A DNA stretch of 64,000 nt from Helicobacter valdiviensis. GTDB lineage: Bacteria; Campylobacterota; Campylobacteria; Campylobacterales; Helicobacteraceae. The notes under the pieces are model-generated. The model ran no database searches. It saw nothing but the letters and a program-made list of their open reading frames with translations, and was not told the origin of the DNA. The position numbers and the translations under genes are program-made. The stretch lies in contig NZ_NBIU01000002.1 of assembly GCF_003245365.1 (NCBI RefSeq), forward strand, positions 89,253 through 153,252, written 5' to 3'. Shown piece by piece: positions 28,470 to 37,387 of the stretch; within the stretch, counting starts at the first letter, position 1, and every line of letters begins with the position of its first letter.

Positions 28470-29013
28470 GAAATTTAGTGATTTATATGAATCTTTTATA
28501 AGATATATTGAAGAAGTGGGGAAGACAAGATACATTTTTGTGGCTATGGAGTTTAATCAAAAATATATAGATATTTATAAAAGTGCTATCAATAATGTTA
28601 TACATAGGATTAAGGGCGAAAATGATTTATTGAATTTTAAATTAACACCAATAATGGAACAAAAGAGCGATGTAAATATTCCACAACAAATTTTTGATGA
28701 TATAAAAAATTCCCATATAGTGATAGTTGATATAAGCACAAACAATGCAAATGTCTTCTTTGAGTATGGCTATGCAAAAGGATTAGGCAGACATATTGTT
28801 TTGGCCTATTCTAAAGAGTGGCATGAAATAACTTTGGATGAATTTAGTGGAATTGCAAATAATCAACCTCATTTAAGCAAAATAAAAAAAGATTTGGAAA
28901 ATAAGAGTTTTGATATAAGAACTAATAATTGCCAATCTTGGACTAATCAAAATGATTTAGAAAAAATATTAGAACAAGAATTTAAAGGATATATTAGACA
29001 CACAATAAAATAA
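28423..29013 (+). CDS. TIR-like / nucleoside 2-deoxyribosyltransferase-like domain protein
   Basis: 196 residues. YIFVAMEFNQKYIDIYKSAI and VIVDISTNNANVFFEYGYAK, with Glu after the NVFFE turn, are typical of the TIR-like and deoxyribosyltransferase-like nucleotide-binding fold used by several defence effectors that cleave nucleotides or NAD. FDIRTNNCQSW near the end fits the same group. Its ATG lies 47 bases inside the previous gene and lacks a good ribosome site. Dropping one A near 28433-28441 would fuse the two frames, giving GTKKTLNIFKIEHFEKFS across the join. Confidence 0.6.
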   Translation: MEQKKTLNIFKIEHFEKFSDLYESFIRYIEEVGKTRYIFVAMEFNQKYIDIYKSAINNVIHRIKGENDLLNFKLTPIMEQKSDVNIPQQIFDDIKNSHIVIVDISTNNANVFFEYGYAKGLGRHIVLAYSKEWHEITLDEFSGIANNQPHLSKIKKDLENKSFDIRTNNCQSWTNQNDLEKILEQEFKGYIRHTIK

Positions 29014-29071
29014 AAGTTATTTTACAATTAATCTTAACCTATCAAAAGAGTAAATTTTTTAAGGAGCACCA

Positions 29072-29995
29072 ATGAAAAAACTCTATTTTTTAATCTTTTT
29101 ACTGCTTTGCAGCATAGTTTATGCAAATCCTAATGTAAATTCTACGAATTCTGCAAAGAATCTGCAAACTAACACTTCGTTGCAAAAGCTTTTTAGCAAA
29201 TATGGCATTAAAGGCACACTTATTATCAGCACGCAAGATAAGCTCATAAGTAATGATATAAAACGCGCAAAAGTCCGCTATATGCCTGCCTCTACTTTTA
29301 AGATTTATAATGCACTTGTTGGGCTTGATTTAGGCATAGTGCGTGATAGTGATGAGGTGTTTTACCGCTATAATGGAGAGCCTGTAAGCATAGAATCTTG
29401 GAAAAGCAATGCAAGCCTTAAAAGCGGTATGAAAATCTCGCAAGTCCCTGCGTTTCAAGAGTTAGCAAGAAAGATTGGCAGGGAGAGAATGCAGGAGTAT
29501 TTGCACAAGCTACACTATGGAAATGAAAGCATTGGCAAGGATATTGATTATTTTTGGCTTGATGATAGCTTGCAAATTAGCGCATTAGAGCAATTAGAGT
29601 TTATAGAGCGCCTAAGCACACTTAGCCTGCCTGTATCCAAAAAGGCGCAACAAGAAGTGATTAAGACAATAAAGCTAGAAGATACCAAAGAATATACTCT
29701 CTATGGCAAGACTGGCTTAAGCAAATGGGATAACTCTGGAGTATCTTGGTTTGTGGGATTTGTAGAGATAGATAGTGCAAATCTGGCTAATGGGGGCAAA
29801 ATAGATAGTAAAACAGGGGATACAAAGACTTTAGGAAATAGAGCTATGGCAGATTCTCACAAGGTGCGCTACCCCTTTGCTTTTAATGCAGATTCTAAAA
29901 GCCTAGAAGAATATGCAAAAACACATAATCTCACACAGAGGGCACAAATTGAGTTAGTAAAGGAGTGTATAGAAACTATTATTAGCCAAAATTAA
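29072..29995 (+). CDS. Class D (OXA-type) beta-lactamase
   Basis: A serine beta-lactamase that opens penicillins. The 307-residue precursor has a signal peptide (about 1-19) and all class D motifs: STFK near residue 72, SQV (SxV) near residue 129, YGN in LHYGNESIG, and KTG in LYGKTGLS. It is longer than typical OXA enzymes (~260-280) because of an Asn/Thr-rich stretch after the signal and a Gly/Lys-rich insertion after WFVGFVEID. ATG follows AAGGAGC. Whether it confers resistance depends on expression, which the sequence cannot show. Confidence 0.9.
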   Translation: MKKLYFLIFLLLCSIVYANPNVNSTNSAKNLQTNTSLQKLFSKYGIKGTLIISTQDKLISNDIKRAKVRYMPASTFKIYNALVGLDLGIVRDSDEVFYRYNGEPVSIESWKSNASLKSGMKISQVPAFQELARKIGRERMQEYLHKLHYGNESIGKDIDYFWLDDSLQISALEQLEFIERLSTLSLPVSKKAQQEVIKTIKLEDTKEYTLYGKTGLSKWDNSGVSWFVGFVEIDSANLANGGKIDSKTGDTKTLGNRAMADSHKVRYPFAFNADSKSLEEYAKTHNLTQRAQIELVKECIETIISQN

Positions 29996-30105
29996 TCCAA
30001 ATAAAACTTCAATAAATAAAAGCTGTATAAAAGCACAAATTAAAGTATAAAGATGAGATTATGAGGAAAATGGAGAGATAATTTCCTCTTAATTAAATAG
30101 AATAA

Positions 30106-30990
30106 TTATTTTAATAGCTCTCCTAAATCTTTGTAGGTGCTAATTAGCGAGGCAAGAGTAATGATAAAACCTAAAATAATAAAAATAAATTCTATCTTTT
30201 TCCTTTTTTCTTCTTTTGCAATAGTTTCCATTTCTTGTTTTTCTTTTTGTTCTGTGTATAGAAGGTCTACAAGATTTTCAATTTGAGTTTTAACTTCTTG
30301 ATGCTTTTCTGAGATTTTATAGTATTTAAATAAGATTGACCAAATTGTATATTTTTGTTGGTGATTATAATGGATAGGATTATTGAAAAAATATTTTAGA
30401 TTAAAGGTGTAAATATCTTTTTTGATATTAATAATTTCTTTGTGGTTGTTGTCTATGGCGTTTGAAGTTTGTTCTAAAAAATGTTCTATTTTTTCACGAT
30501 AGGCTAAGGAGAGTATAAATAAACCAACAATAGCTTCAAATTTTGACTTTTGAGATTTATCATATTTATTTTGGAATAAAAATCCCTTTTCATAAAAAAC
30601 CACTTTAATATCATCATTATCGTAGCAATTGTCTTCGTTGATTTTTAGGGTTGAGCTCCCCCTTAAAGCTTCAGAAAAGTCATCATTTGACATATTTTGG
30701 TTTGTATAGATTGCTTTATAATTGGTTGTAGGTTTGTAGAAGCTGCAATAAGTGCTTGGAATATAACTTGTTTGATATTCTTTTTTAATGCATAGAATTT
30801 GAATATCAAATATTTTATAAATCCAAAAAGTATCTTTTTTAAAAGTATTGTCTTGTTTGTTAGTATAGATTTCTAAATTTTGCGATAAAAGTTTATGGAA
30901 GAATGAAAAATCATCAGTTGTATTAGTTTTTTCAAATTTATCTTTGCAAAAATTTTTAATGATTTTAATCTCATAATTTAGATTATTCAT
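30106..30990 (-). CDS. Unknown protein with C-terminal membrane anchor
   Basis: 294 residues, not recognised. A soluble, Lys/Asn/Tyr-rich domain of ~240 residues is followed by a charged helix (KQEMETIAKEEKRKKIEF) and one membrane segment (about 268-288), so the bulk probably faces the cytosol. I use the ATG preceded by AGGGGG rather than a start 20 codons earlier. It is transcribed alone, opposite to the beta-lactamase gene. High AT content and no relatives in view suggest accessory DNA. Confidence 0.65.
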   Translation of the reverse strand: MNNLNYEIKIIKNFCKDKFEKTNTTDDFSFFHKLLSQNLEIYTNKQDNTFKKDTFWIYKIFDIQILCIKKEYQTSYIPSTYCSFYKPTTNYKAIYTNQNMSNDDFSEALRGSSTLKINEDNCYDNDDIKVVFYEKGFLFQNKYDKSQKSKFEAIVGLFILSLAYREKIEHFLEQTSNAIDNNHKEIINIKKDIYTFNLKYFFNNPIHYNHQQKYTIWSILFKYYKISEKHQEVKTQIENLVDLLYTEQKEKQEMETIAKEEKRKKIEFIFIILGFIITLASLISTYKDLGELLK

Positions 30991-31221
30991 ATTTAAACCC
31001 CCTGGGTAAAATTGATTTATTTTGGAAGTCTTATTTAGAAATGGTAGCAAAAATTCTTAAGAGTTACAAGAGAGTTATTAAAAACTCACATGATATCTTG
31101 TATAATATAATAAAGATTGAAGATTGGTAGGGTTGATTTATGGGGGATATAGTAATGAAAAAGCTTTGCCACAGTTATTAAATTGTTGCACAATACTAAA
31201 TTAAAAGGAATTAAATTCTTG

Positions 31222-32025
31222 ATGAGCAAATTTGCCTCCTACAATCCCACCATTGGTTGCACTAAGGTAAGTGAAGGGTGTAAAAACTGCTATGCAGAGG
31301 CTATGGCAAAGAGATTGCAAGATTTAGGGAATGAAACCTACAAAGATGGCTTTAAATTTAAAATGCTTCCTAGCCGCCTAGAAGAGCCACTAAAGAATAA
31401 AACGCCCACACTTTATTTTGTAAATTCTATGAGTGATTTATTTCATGAAAATATGGAGGTTGGCTTTTTAGATTCTATCATGGAAGTGATAGCTAAAAGT
31501 GCGCACCATAGCTTTCAAATCCTAACCAAACGCCCTTTAAGAGCGAGAGAATATTTTCTAGGTGATAGTGGCGGTTTTGGCGGTGGCAAGAAGCGAGAAA
31601 TCCCCCAAAATGTGTGGTTAGGCACAACCATAGAATCTTATAGAGTAAAAGAGAGAATTGAGCTTATCCGCGACATTCCCGCCCCTATAAAATGGCTGTG
31701 TTGTGAGCCATTGCTTAGCGATTTGGGTGAGCTTGATTTAAGCGGGATTAGTTGGGTAGTAGTAGGTGGCGAGAGTGGGAGCAATGCAAGAGCGATACAA
31801 AAAGAATGGGTGCTAAATATTAAAAGGCAGTGTGAGGAGCAAAATGTCGCCTTTTTCTTTAAGCAGTGGGGCACTTATGGAGAAGATGGCATTAAAAGAA
31901 GCAAAAAAGAAAATGGTGCAAAGCTTGGCGGTAAGATTTATCAAGAATATCCCAAAAATGCACCTGCCTTTGTTTTGCTCAAGCAAAAGCAGGCTAAAAA
32001 GCAAGCGCCAAGCCTATTTGATTAA
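31222..32025 (+). CDS. DUF5131 (phage Gp37/Gp68) family protein
   Basis: 267 residues of the DUF5131 family, first named from phage Gp37/Gp68. The Cys-rich start NPTIGCTKVSEGCKNCYAE and TPTLYFVNSMSDLFHE, ILTKRPLRAREY, VWLGTTIESYRV and WVVVGGESGSNARA follow the family pattern; the Cys arrangement resembles radical SAM enzymes. Role unknown. The ATG giving MSKFASYNPT is preferred; a TTG 13 codons upstream is an alternative. No partner (three-Cys-motif) gene is adjacent. Confidence 0.85.
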   Translation: MSKFASYNPTIGCTKVSEGCKNCYAEAMAKRLQDLGNETYKDGFKFKMLPSRLEEPLKNKTPTLYFVNSMSDLFHENMEVGFLDSIMEVIAKSAHHSFQILTKRPLRAREYFLGDSGGFGGGKKREIPQNVWLGTTIESYRVKERIELIRDIPAPIKWLCCEPLLSDLGELDLSGISWVVVGGESGSNARAIQKEWVLNIKRQCEEQNVAFFFKQWGTYGEDGIKRSKKENGAKLGGKIYQEYPKNAPAFVLLKQKQAKKQAPSLFD

Positions 32026-32137
32026 ATAAAATTCTAGTTCTTCACTAATCTTTTGTATATTAAATTTTGTGCATGCAATGAGGATAATTTAGGATTTATA
32101 AAACACGAAATGAAAAAGGTTTTATAAAGCCTCTAGC

Positions 32138-33628
32138 CTATACCCCAAAGATTTTGCGAAGTATCGTAAGTCTATTTAGTCCAAAAAGCTTTTTGCTAAA
32201 AGGCGGATAACGCAAGGGCAGGTCAAAATGCGGTGCGGTGTAGATAGCCTTCTTCCTTGCAAAAGTTTTTGCACTATGCCTTCCATGATAGCTCCCCATG
32301 CCACTATTGCCTACACCTCCAAAAGGCAAGTGATTATTAGCCAAGTGTATAATGCAGTCATTCACACAGCCCCCGCCAAAGCTTACAGATTCTATAATTT
32401 CACGCTGCTTGCATTTATCATCGCTAAAGATATAAAGTGAAAGTGGCTTTTCAAAGCTTTGTATAAACGCCCTGCACTCGCTTAGATCATGATAGGTAAA
32501 AATTGGCAAAATGGGTGCAAAAATCTCTTCATGCAAAATACGCATATCGCGCTTAGGATTTATAGAATCTTGCTTGGAGATATAGTCGCGTATATTGCCC
32601 ATATCAAGGAGTGTAGGAGCGATTTTTAAAGCTTTTTCATCACTTTTTCCGCCAAAAATCACACAATCTTGACCCAAAATGCGCTTAGTGTCCTCAAAAA
32701 GTGAGATGATCCGCTCAAAATGCCTGTGTGAGATGATTTTGCCATATTCTTGATTGTTAAGAATGCTTATTTGAAGCTCGCTCTCACTTTGCTTAAGCGC
32801 ATGTGGCGCATATAAACTAGTCATAGATTCTATAAGCTTTGCAATAAGCTCCTCTTTTAAGGTTTCGCGCACAAGCAGATAATCCGGCACTGTGCAAGTC
32901 TGCCCGACATTCAGCAGTTTAGCCCACATAATGCGTTTTGCAGTGGTTGCACTATCTTTGTAGTCTTGTATAATGCAAGGATTTTTCCCGCCAAGCTCTA
33001 ATGTAGCAGGCGTGAGCTTTTTAGCCGCTTCTTGCAAGACAATACGCCCTACATTCACGCTACCCGTGAAAAAGATATAGTCAAATTTTTGCTCTAAAAG
33101 GCTGGCTCCTATTGTGCTATCACCTTGCACAATGGCTACTTGTGTGCTTTCAAAGGCACTTTGCACTATCTTTGCTAGCACGCTGGCACAATGTGGCGCG
33201 TATTCTGAGGGCTTTAGTATCACGCAATTCCCACATGCAATAGCCCCAATAAGCGGACTTAGGCTAAGATTGATAGGATAATTCCAAGGAGAGATGATAA
33301 GCACCACGCCATAGGGCTCATAATAAATCTCGCTCTTTCCACCAAAGTGGCTAAGTGGCGTTTTTACGCGTTTTGGCTTGCTTAGTGATTTTACCCATTG
33401 CTTAGCGGATTTGATTTCTTCATACACTTGAAAGATTTCAGATATATAGGCTTCTTCTTTGCATTTGTTGAGGTCTTTTAAAAGCGCATGAAGTATTTCA
33501 TCTTCATGAGCCTTTATAGAATCTTGCAAGCAAGAGAGAGCCTTTAGCCTTGCTTTTAGTGGCTTTGTTGCATTGCTTGTAAAATATTTTTTCTGTAAGT
33601 GTAGAATATGGGGGATATCTTTCTTCAT
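32138..33628 (-). CDS. Aldehyde dehydrogenase, class 3 type
   Basis: Oxidises an aldehyde with NAD(P)+. 496 residues with the NAD-binding FFTGSVNVGRIV, the Glu motif LELGGKNPCI, catalytic Cys in NVGQTCTVPDY near residue 247, and the C-terminal PFGGVGNSGMGSYHG. The class 3 group (fatty or coniferyl-type aldehydes) fits the short N-terminus and the hydrophobic C-terminus, but the substrate is not readable. Base use is richer in GC than the flanking genes. Confidence 0.92.
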   Translation of the reverse strand: MKKDIPHILHLQKKYFTSNATKPLKARLKALSCLQDSIKAHEDEILHALLKDLNKCKEEAYISEIFQVYEEIKSAKQWVKSLSKPKRVKTPLSHFGGKSEIYYEPYGVVLIISPWNYPINLSLSPLIGAIACGNCVILKPSEYAPHCASVLAKIVQSAFESTQVAIVQGDSTIGASLLEQKFDYIFFTGSVNVGRIVLQEAAKKLTPATLELGGKNPCIIQDYKDSATTAKRIMWAKLLNVGQTCTVPDYLLVRETLKEELIAKLIESMTSLYAPHALKQSESELQISILNNQEYGKIISHRHFERIISLFEDTKRILGQDCVIFGGKSDEKALKIAPTLLDMGNIRDYISKQDSINPKRDMRILHEEIFAPILPIFTYHDLSECRAFIQSFEKPLSLYIFSDDKCKQREIIESVSFGGGCVNDCIIHLANNHLPFGGVGNSGMGSYHGRHSAKTFARKKAIYTAPHFDLPLRYPPFSKKLFGLNRLTILRKIFGV

Positions 33629-33641
33629 TATTACTTTCCCC

Positions 33642-35807
33642 CTACTTCTTTTGCGCCTTTTGTTCTTCTATGATTTGTGCATACCATTTGGGTAGTTTTG
33701 TTAAGCTGCTACCTGCAAACTCGCCTTTGAACTCTGTAAATTCATAGGAGAAGCGACAATCTTTTCTTACTTGCCAGTTGTCAATATTTTGTGAAAATTT
33801 ATGACAATTAGAAAAGATACGATCCATATCTTTCACATTTCTCACATCCCATTTATCAAGGGGTTGGTTAAAGCTCATTTTCCCTCCTTCTCCGCCAAAC
33901 CCCCCATAAAACATACATCGCATATAAATAACCTTGCTTACATTCCAGTTATTTAGTGGTTGGTTAAAAGAAACTGCCTCACTAAACATACTTGACATAC
34001 CCTCTACATTAGAAGTATCCCAAGATTCTATATTTTGGTTAAAAGAAAATGCTCCACTAAACATATGCCCCATCTCTTTTACTTTAGAAGTATTCCAAAG
34101 ATCTAAGGGTTGATTAAAACGCCTTGCATCCATAAACATAGCACTCATTGTTTCTACATTGCTTACATTCCAAGAATTTAGCGGTTGGTTAAACTCTATA
34201 CATCCATAAAAAGTATGATCCATACTAGTAACACTGCTTACATTCCAAGAATCTAGAGGCTGGTTAAACTTTATACATCTATAAAAAGCCCAACCCATAT
34301 TTGTAACCCTACTTACATCCCAAGAATCAAGTGGCTGGTTAAAATTCTCGCATTCATAAAAAATGCCTTGCATATTTTTAAGCGATTTTGTATTCCAAGC
34401 GCTAATATCGTGGTTAAAAAACTTTGCCCCACGAAACATATCTTTCATATTTTCCACGCTCTCTACATTCCAAGTTTCTAAGCCTTTAAAGCTTCTGCGT
34501 TTTGATTCTTTAAAGATATAACTCATATCTTTAATCTTGCTTGTATCAATCGTCTCTAGCTTTACTTTGCTATTTTGAACGAGTTTTAAAAGCTCTTGTT
34601 TGGTGGTTGGGAAGTATTTTAGCTTAGCGACTTTAGGAGTAGAATCTTTTGTGTTTTTGGCGCTTGGTTTTTTGATTTTTACGGGCTTTGTGGTGGCTAT
34701 TAGCTCTTCCCATGCTTTTTGGGACTTTTTGTCAATTTGACTTTTAATGAGAGAATGCACATCATCGCCATCTTTATCTTTTAGGCTAATATCAGCCCCA
34801 GCTTTTAGCAGTGCTTTAAAGGCATTTTGCTTGCCGTTAATGATAGATTGCATAAGTGGTGTTATCCCTTCATCATCTTGATTATTTATATTTGCACCAA
34901 ATCTTACTAATAGGTTTGCTTCCTTTTGAAAGCCTCTATTATAGGCATAATGCACAGGTGTAATCTCAGCATTATTTTTTGCTTCAATATCTGCACCCTT
35001 TTCTAAAAAGATTTCTAAATAATCTGTGTCTTTATTGTAAATCACACGGAAAATAGGCGTGAAGCCATTTTTATCTTTGTGGTTGATATTCACTCCAGAT
35101 TCTAAAAGCATATTAAAAATATTTTTGTTAGTATAGGCTTTTTGGAAAAAGAGTGCATTTTGATTAAGTCTATTTGTGGAATCTATCTTAGCACCTTTGC
35201 TTAAAAGCTCTTTTATAAGTCCCTCATCACCCTTACGACACGCCTCTACAAACGCCTCATCAACACTTCCGCCATTTTCTAATAAAAGCGGCAAAACCTC
35301 TAAGTTATAAGTGATTGCATACTCTATGGGTGTCCCTGCATTAGCAGCTAGATTTACATCTGCACCATGCTTTAGTAGTAGTTCTACTGCCTTATTTTTT
35401 CTATATCGCACTGCTATCATTAGGGGATTTTCATAGATGTTTTGGGTGTTGATTTCAGGCTTTAGTCTTAAGAGCTTTCCACAATCTAGCAGATAATTGT
35501 GCTCAATCATAAAGCAAAGCAGATTATCACCCTTTCCTTTGAACTCGCCTTCAATCTTTTGGTTGCTAGCAAAGAAAAGATCTAGAATCTTTTTCATTAA
35601 TTGCACTTCTTTTTGTTTATCTTCAAAACGATAGTTATGCCAATAGTCTCTATACAAATCGCCAAAAAGATGACTTTCTTCACCATAATGTTCTACTTTT
35701 GCATTAATGGGTGCTCCCTCATCTAAAAGCTTTTTAACCGCTTCTACATTGAGACTTTCTACTGCGTTAATGAGTTGTTTTTCTAAGACTTTTGCTGGTT
35801 TTTGCAT
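33642..35807 (-). CDS. Ankyrin-repeat protein fused to DUF285 (BspA-like) repeats
   Basis: 721 residues in two parts. Residues ~5-370 are ankyrin repeats (AVELLLKHGADVNLAA, GITPLMQSIINGKQNAFKA). A Lys-rich linker follows, then ~430-705 is a run of DUF285 repeats of about 23-25 residues with the core FNQPLDSWNVSSVTSM. No signal peptide or membrane segment is seen. Both repeat types bind proteins; DUF285 repeats are common in surface proteins of other bacteria. ATG follows AAAGGAGC. It begins 10 bases after the leucine-rich repeat gene's stop, so the two form an operon. Confidence 0.85.
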   Translation of the reverse strand: MQKPAKVLEKQLINAVESLNVEAVKKLLDEGAPINAKVEHYGEESHLFGDLYRDYWHNYRFEDKQKEVQLMKKILDLFFASNQKIEGEFKGKGDNLLCFMIEHNYLLDCGKLLRLKPEINTQNIYENPLMIAVRYRKNKAVELLLKHGADVNLAANAGTPIEYAITYNLEVLPLLLENGGSVDEAFVEACRKGDEGLIKELLSKGAKIDSTNRLNQNALFFQKAYTNKNIFNMLLESGVNINHKDKNGFTPIFRVIYNKDTDYLEIFLEKGADIEAKNNAEITPVHYAYNRGFQKEANLLVRFGANINNQDDEGITPLMQSIINGKQNAFKALLKAGADISLKDKDGDDVHSLIKSQIDKKSQKAWEELIATTKPVKIKKPSAKNTKDSTPKVAKLKYFPTTKQELLKLVQNSKVKLETIDTSKIKDMSYIFKESKRRSFKGLETWNVESVENMKDMFRGAKFFNHDISAWNTKSLKNMQGIFYECENFNQPLDSWDVSRVTNMGWAFYRCIKFNQPLDSWNVSSVTSMDHTFYGCIEFNQPLNSWNVSNVETMSAMFMDARRFNQPLDLWNTSKVKEMGHMFSGAFSFNQNIESWDTSNVEGMSSMFSEAVSFNQPLNNWNVSKVIYMRCMFYGGFGGEGGKMSFNQPLDKWDVRNVKDMDRIFSNCHKFSQNIDNWQVRKDCRFSYEFTEFKGEFAGSSLTKLPKWYAQIIEEQKAQKK

Positions 35808-35817
35808 ATTTGCTCCT

Positions 35818-37209
35818 TTAATTGTAGTTAAATTTTTTCCATTCTTCTTTATTTAGTGAAGTTTTTATGAGATTTTTTGGGAAATCTTGTGGGATTATGA
35901 AGTCTTCATCTACTAAGATGTGTTCTAATTTCTTGCACTCTAAAATCTCTATAGGTAGGGATTTTATAGAAGTGCCACTTATATCTAGCAATCTTAATTC
36001 TTCTAAATTTTTAATCTTATCTGAAAGCTCGCTTATATCTGTGCCTGAAATATCAAGATATTCTAGGCTTTTTATACCAAAAATTTCGCTTGGAAGAGTG
36101 GAAATAGGGTGGTAAGAGACATTAATTTTTTGAAGTCCTTTTAGCTTTCCTAACTCTTTTGGTAGCTCATTTACTTTTGGACAATCTCTAAGAAGCCCAA
36201 AAACACGGGTTTGTAACAACCACTCTTTAAGTTCTGGTGCATCATAGCCATCATCATACCACCTAAACTCATCTAGCATATCTTCTAGAATAAGCCCACA
36301 ATCATGGCAGTTATTCCATAACCAAGTGCTAAGGGCTTTAAATTCTTTTTGGGTTAAATGTGAGGTGTGTTCTTTTTCATAATCTGTAAGTGGAATTTTA
36401 TTTCCATTTTTAATAAGTTCAAAATTAGCTTTGTAAAAGCTAGTATCTAGGCTTGTGAGTTTATTATAAGAAATATCAAGCTTTTGTAAGTTTGGCAGGG
36501 TGGTGAGTTCTTTTGAAACCTCGCTTAGTGCATTACAAGAAAGTTTTAAAGTTTTAAGATTTTGCAAAGCAAGAAGGCAAGGCAAAGATGAAATTTTATT
36601 AGAGCTTAAATTAAGCTTTTTTAGGCTTTTAAACTCTAAAATCTCTCTAGGGAAGTAACTAAGTGCATTTTTACCTAAATCAAGCTTTTTTAAATTTGGA
36701 GTGTTAAGGTTTTTAAGTCCAATAGAATCTGTTTCATTTTTATTTTCTAGTAAATTACCATATATGCTTAGGTGTGTGAGATTGGGTAAAGAAAGTGGTG
36801 GCATTTCGCAAAAGCAGTTGTGAGCTAAATTAAGCTTTTTTAAACTTTTTAGCTCATTTATTTTATCTAGTTGCCAAAAGCTATTGTTATACAGACTTAA
36901 TTTTTGTAAATTTTTTAGCTCTAAAACAAAACTAGGCAATTCTTCTAAGCACAAGCCCTCTAGCTTTAAATGCCAAATATCAAGCTTTTTTAAATAAGAT
37001 TCTACTCCCTTAAACATCTCTGCATTAATTTTTGAAAAGTCTGTATTGCTATTAGCATTAAAGCATAATTTGTGCTGTTTATTAAAATGTTTTAAAAAAT
37101 CTTCTAAATTTTTAGGAAACATTTGTTTGTTTTTATAAGATTTATTGCCAAAATTTTCATAAAACCACTCTTGCAAGGTTTTGTATTCTTGTTCATTAAG
37201 GCTTTGCAA
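35818..37209 (-). CDS. Leucine-rich repeat protein with duplicated module
   Basis: 463 residues, without signal peptide or membrane helix. At least ten leucine-rich repeats of the LxxLxLxxNxL type are visible (LKSLKKLNLAHNCF, LQNLKTLKLSCNAL, LEYLDISGTDISEL). A head module, NEQEYKTLQEWFYENFG at about residue 4, recurs as TQKEFKALSTWLWNNCHD at about 290, each followed by repeats, so the protein arose by internal duplication. TTG start with TTAGGAG upstream. Binding partner unknown. Confidence 0.85.
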   Translation of the reverse strand: MQSLNEQEYKTLQEWFYENFGNKSYKNKQMFPKNLEDFLKHFNKQHKLCFNANSNTDFSKINAEMFKGVESYLKKLDIWHLKLEGLCLEELPSFVLELKNLQKLSLYNNSFWQLDKINELKSLKKLNLAHNCFCEMPPLSLPNLTHLSIYGNLLENKNETDSIGLKNLNTPNLKKLDLGKNALSYFPREILEFKSLKKLNLSSNKISSLPCLLALQNLKTLKLSCNALSEVSKELTTLPNLQKLDISYNKLTSLDTSFYKANFELIKNGNKIPLTDYEKEHTSHLTQKEFKALSTWLWNNCHDCGLILEDMLDEFRWYDDGYDAPELKEWLLQTRVFGLLRDCPKVNELPKELGKLKGLQKINVSYHPISTLPSEIFGIKSLEYLDISGTDISELSDKIKNLEELRLLDISGTSIKSLPIEILECKKLEHILVDEDFIIPQDFPKNLIKTSLNKEEWKKFNYN

Positions 37210-37320
37210 AAAATACTCCTAAAAGATTTTAACAAATTGTTATTATATCAAAAAGTATCAAAATAAATAATGTTTAAAATTATTTGCCTAAATTCTATTA
37301 TTTTAATAAAAATTTCTATA

Positions 37321-37335
37321 TGATAATAAGTATCA
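37321..37335. promoter_or_regulatory. Fur-box-like palindrome upstream of cdtA
   Basis: TGATAATAAGTATCA is a 7-1-7 inverted repeat with one mismatch between its halves. It closely fits the Fur-box pattern (TGATAATnATTATCA). It lies 52 bases before the cdtA start in the only intergenic region ahead of cdtABC. It may make toxin expression iron-responsive. Confidence 0.5.
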
Positions 37336-37387
37336 TTAAAATTCTATCAAGAACTTAAAATGATGAACTTAAATTTAAAGGAGAAAC

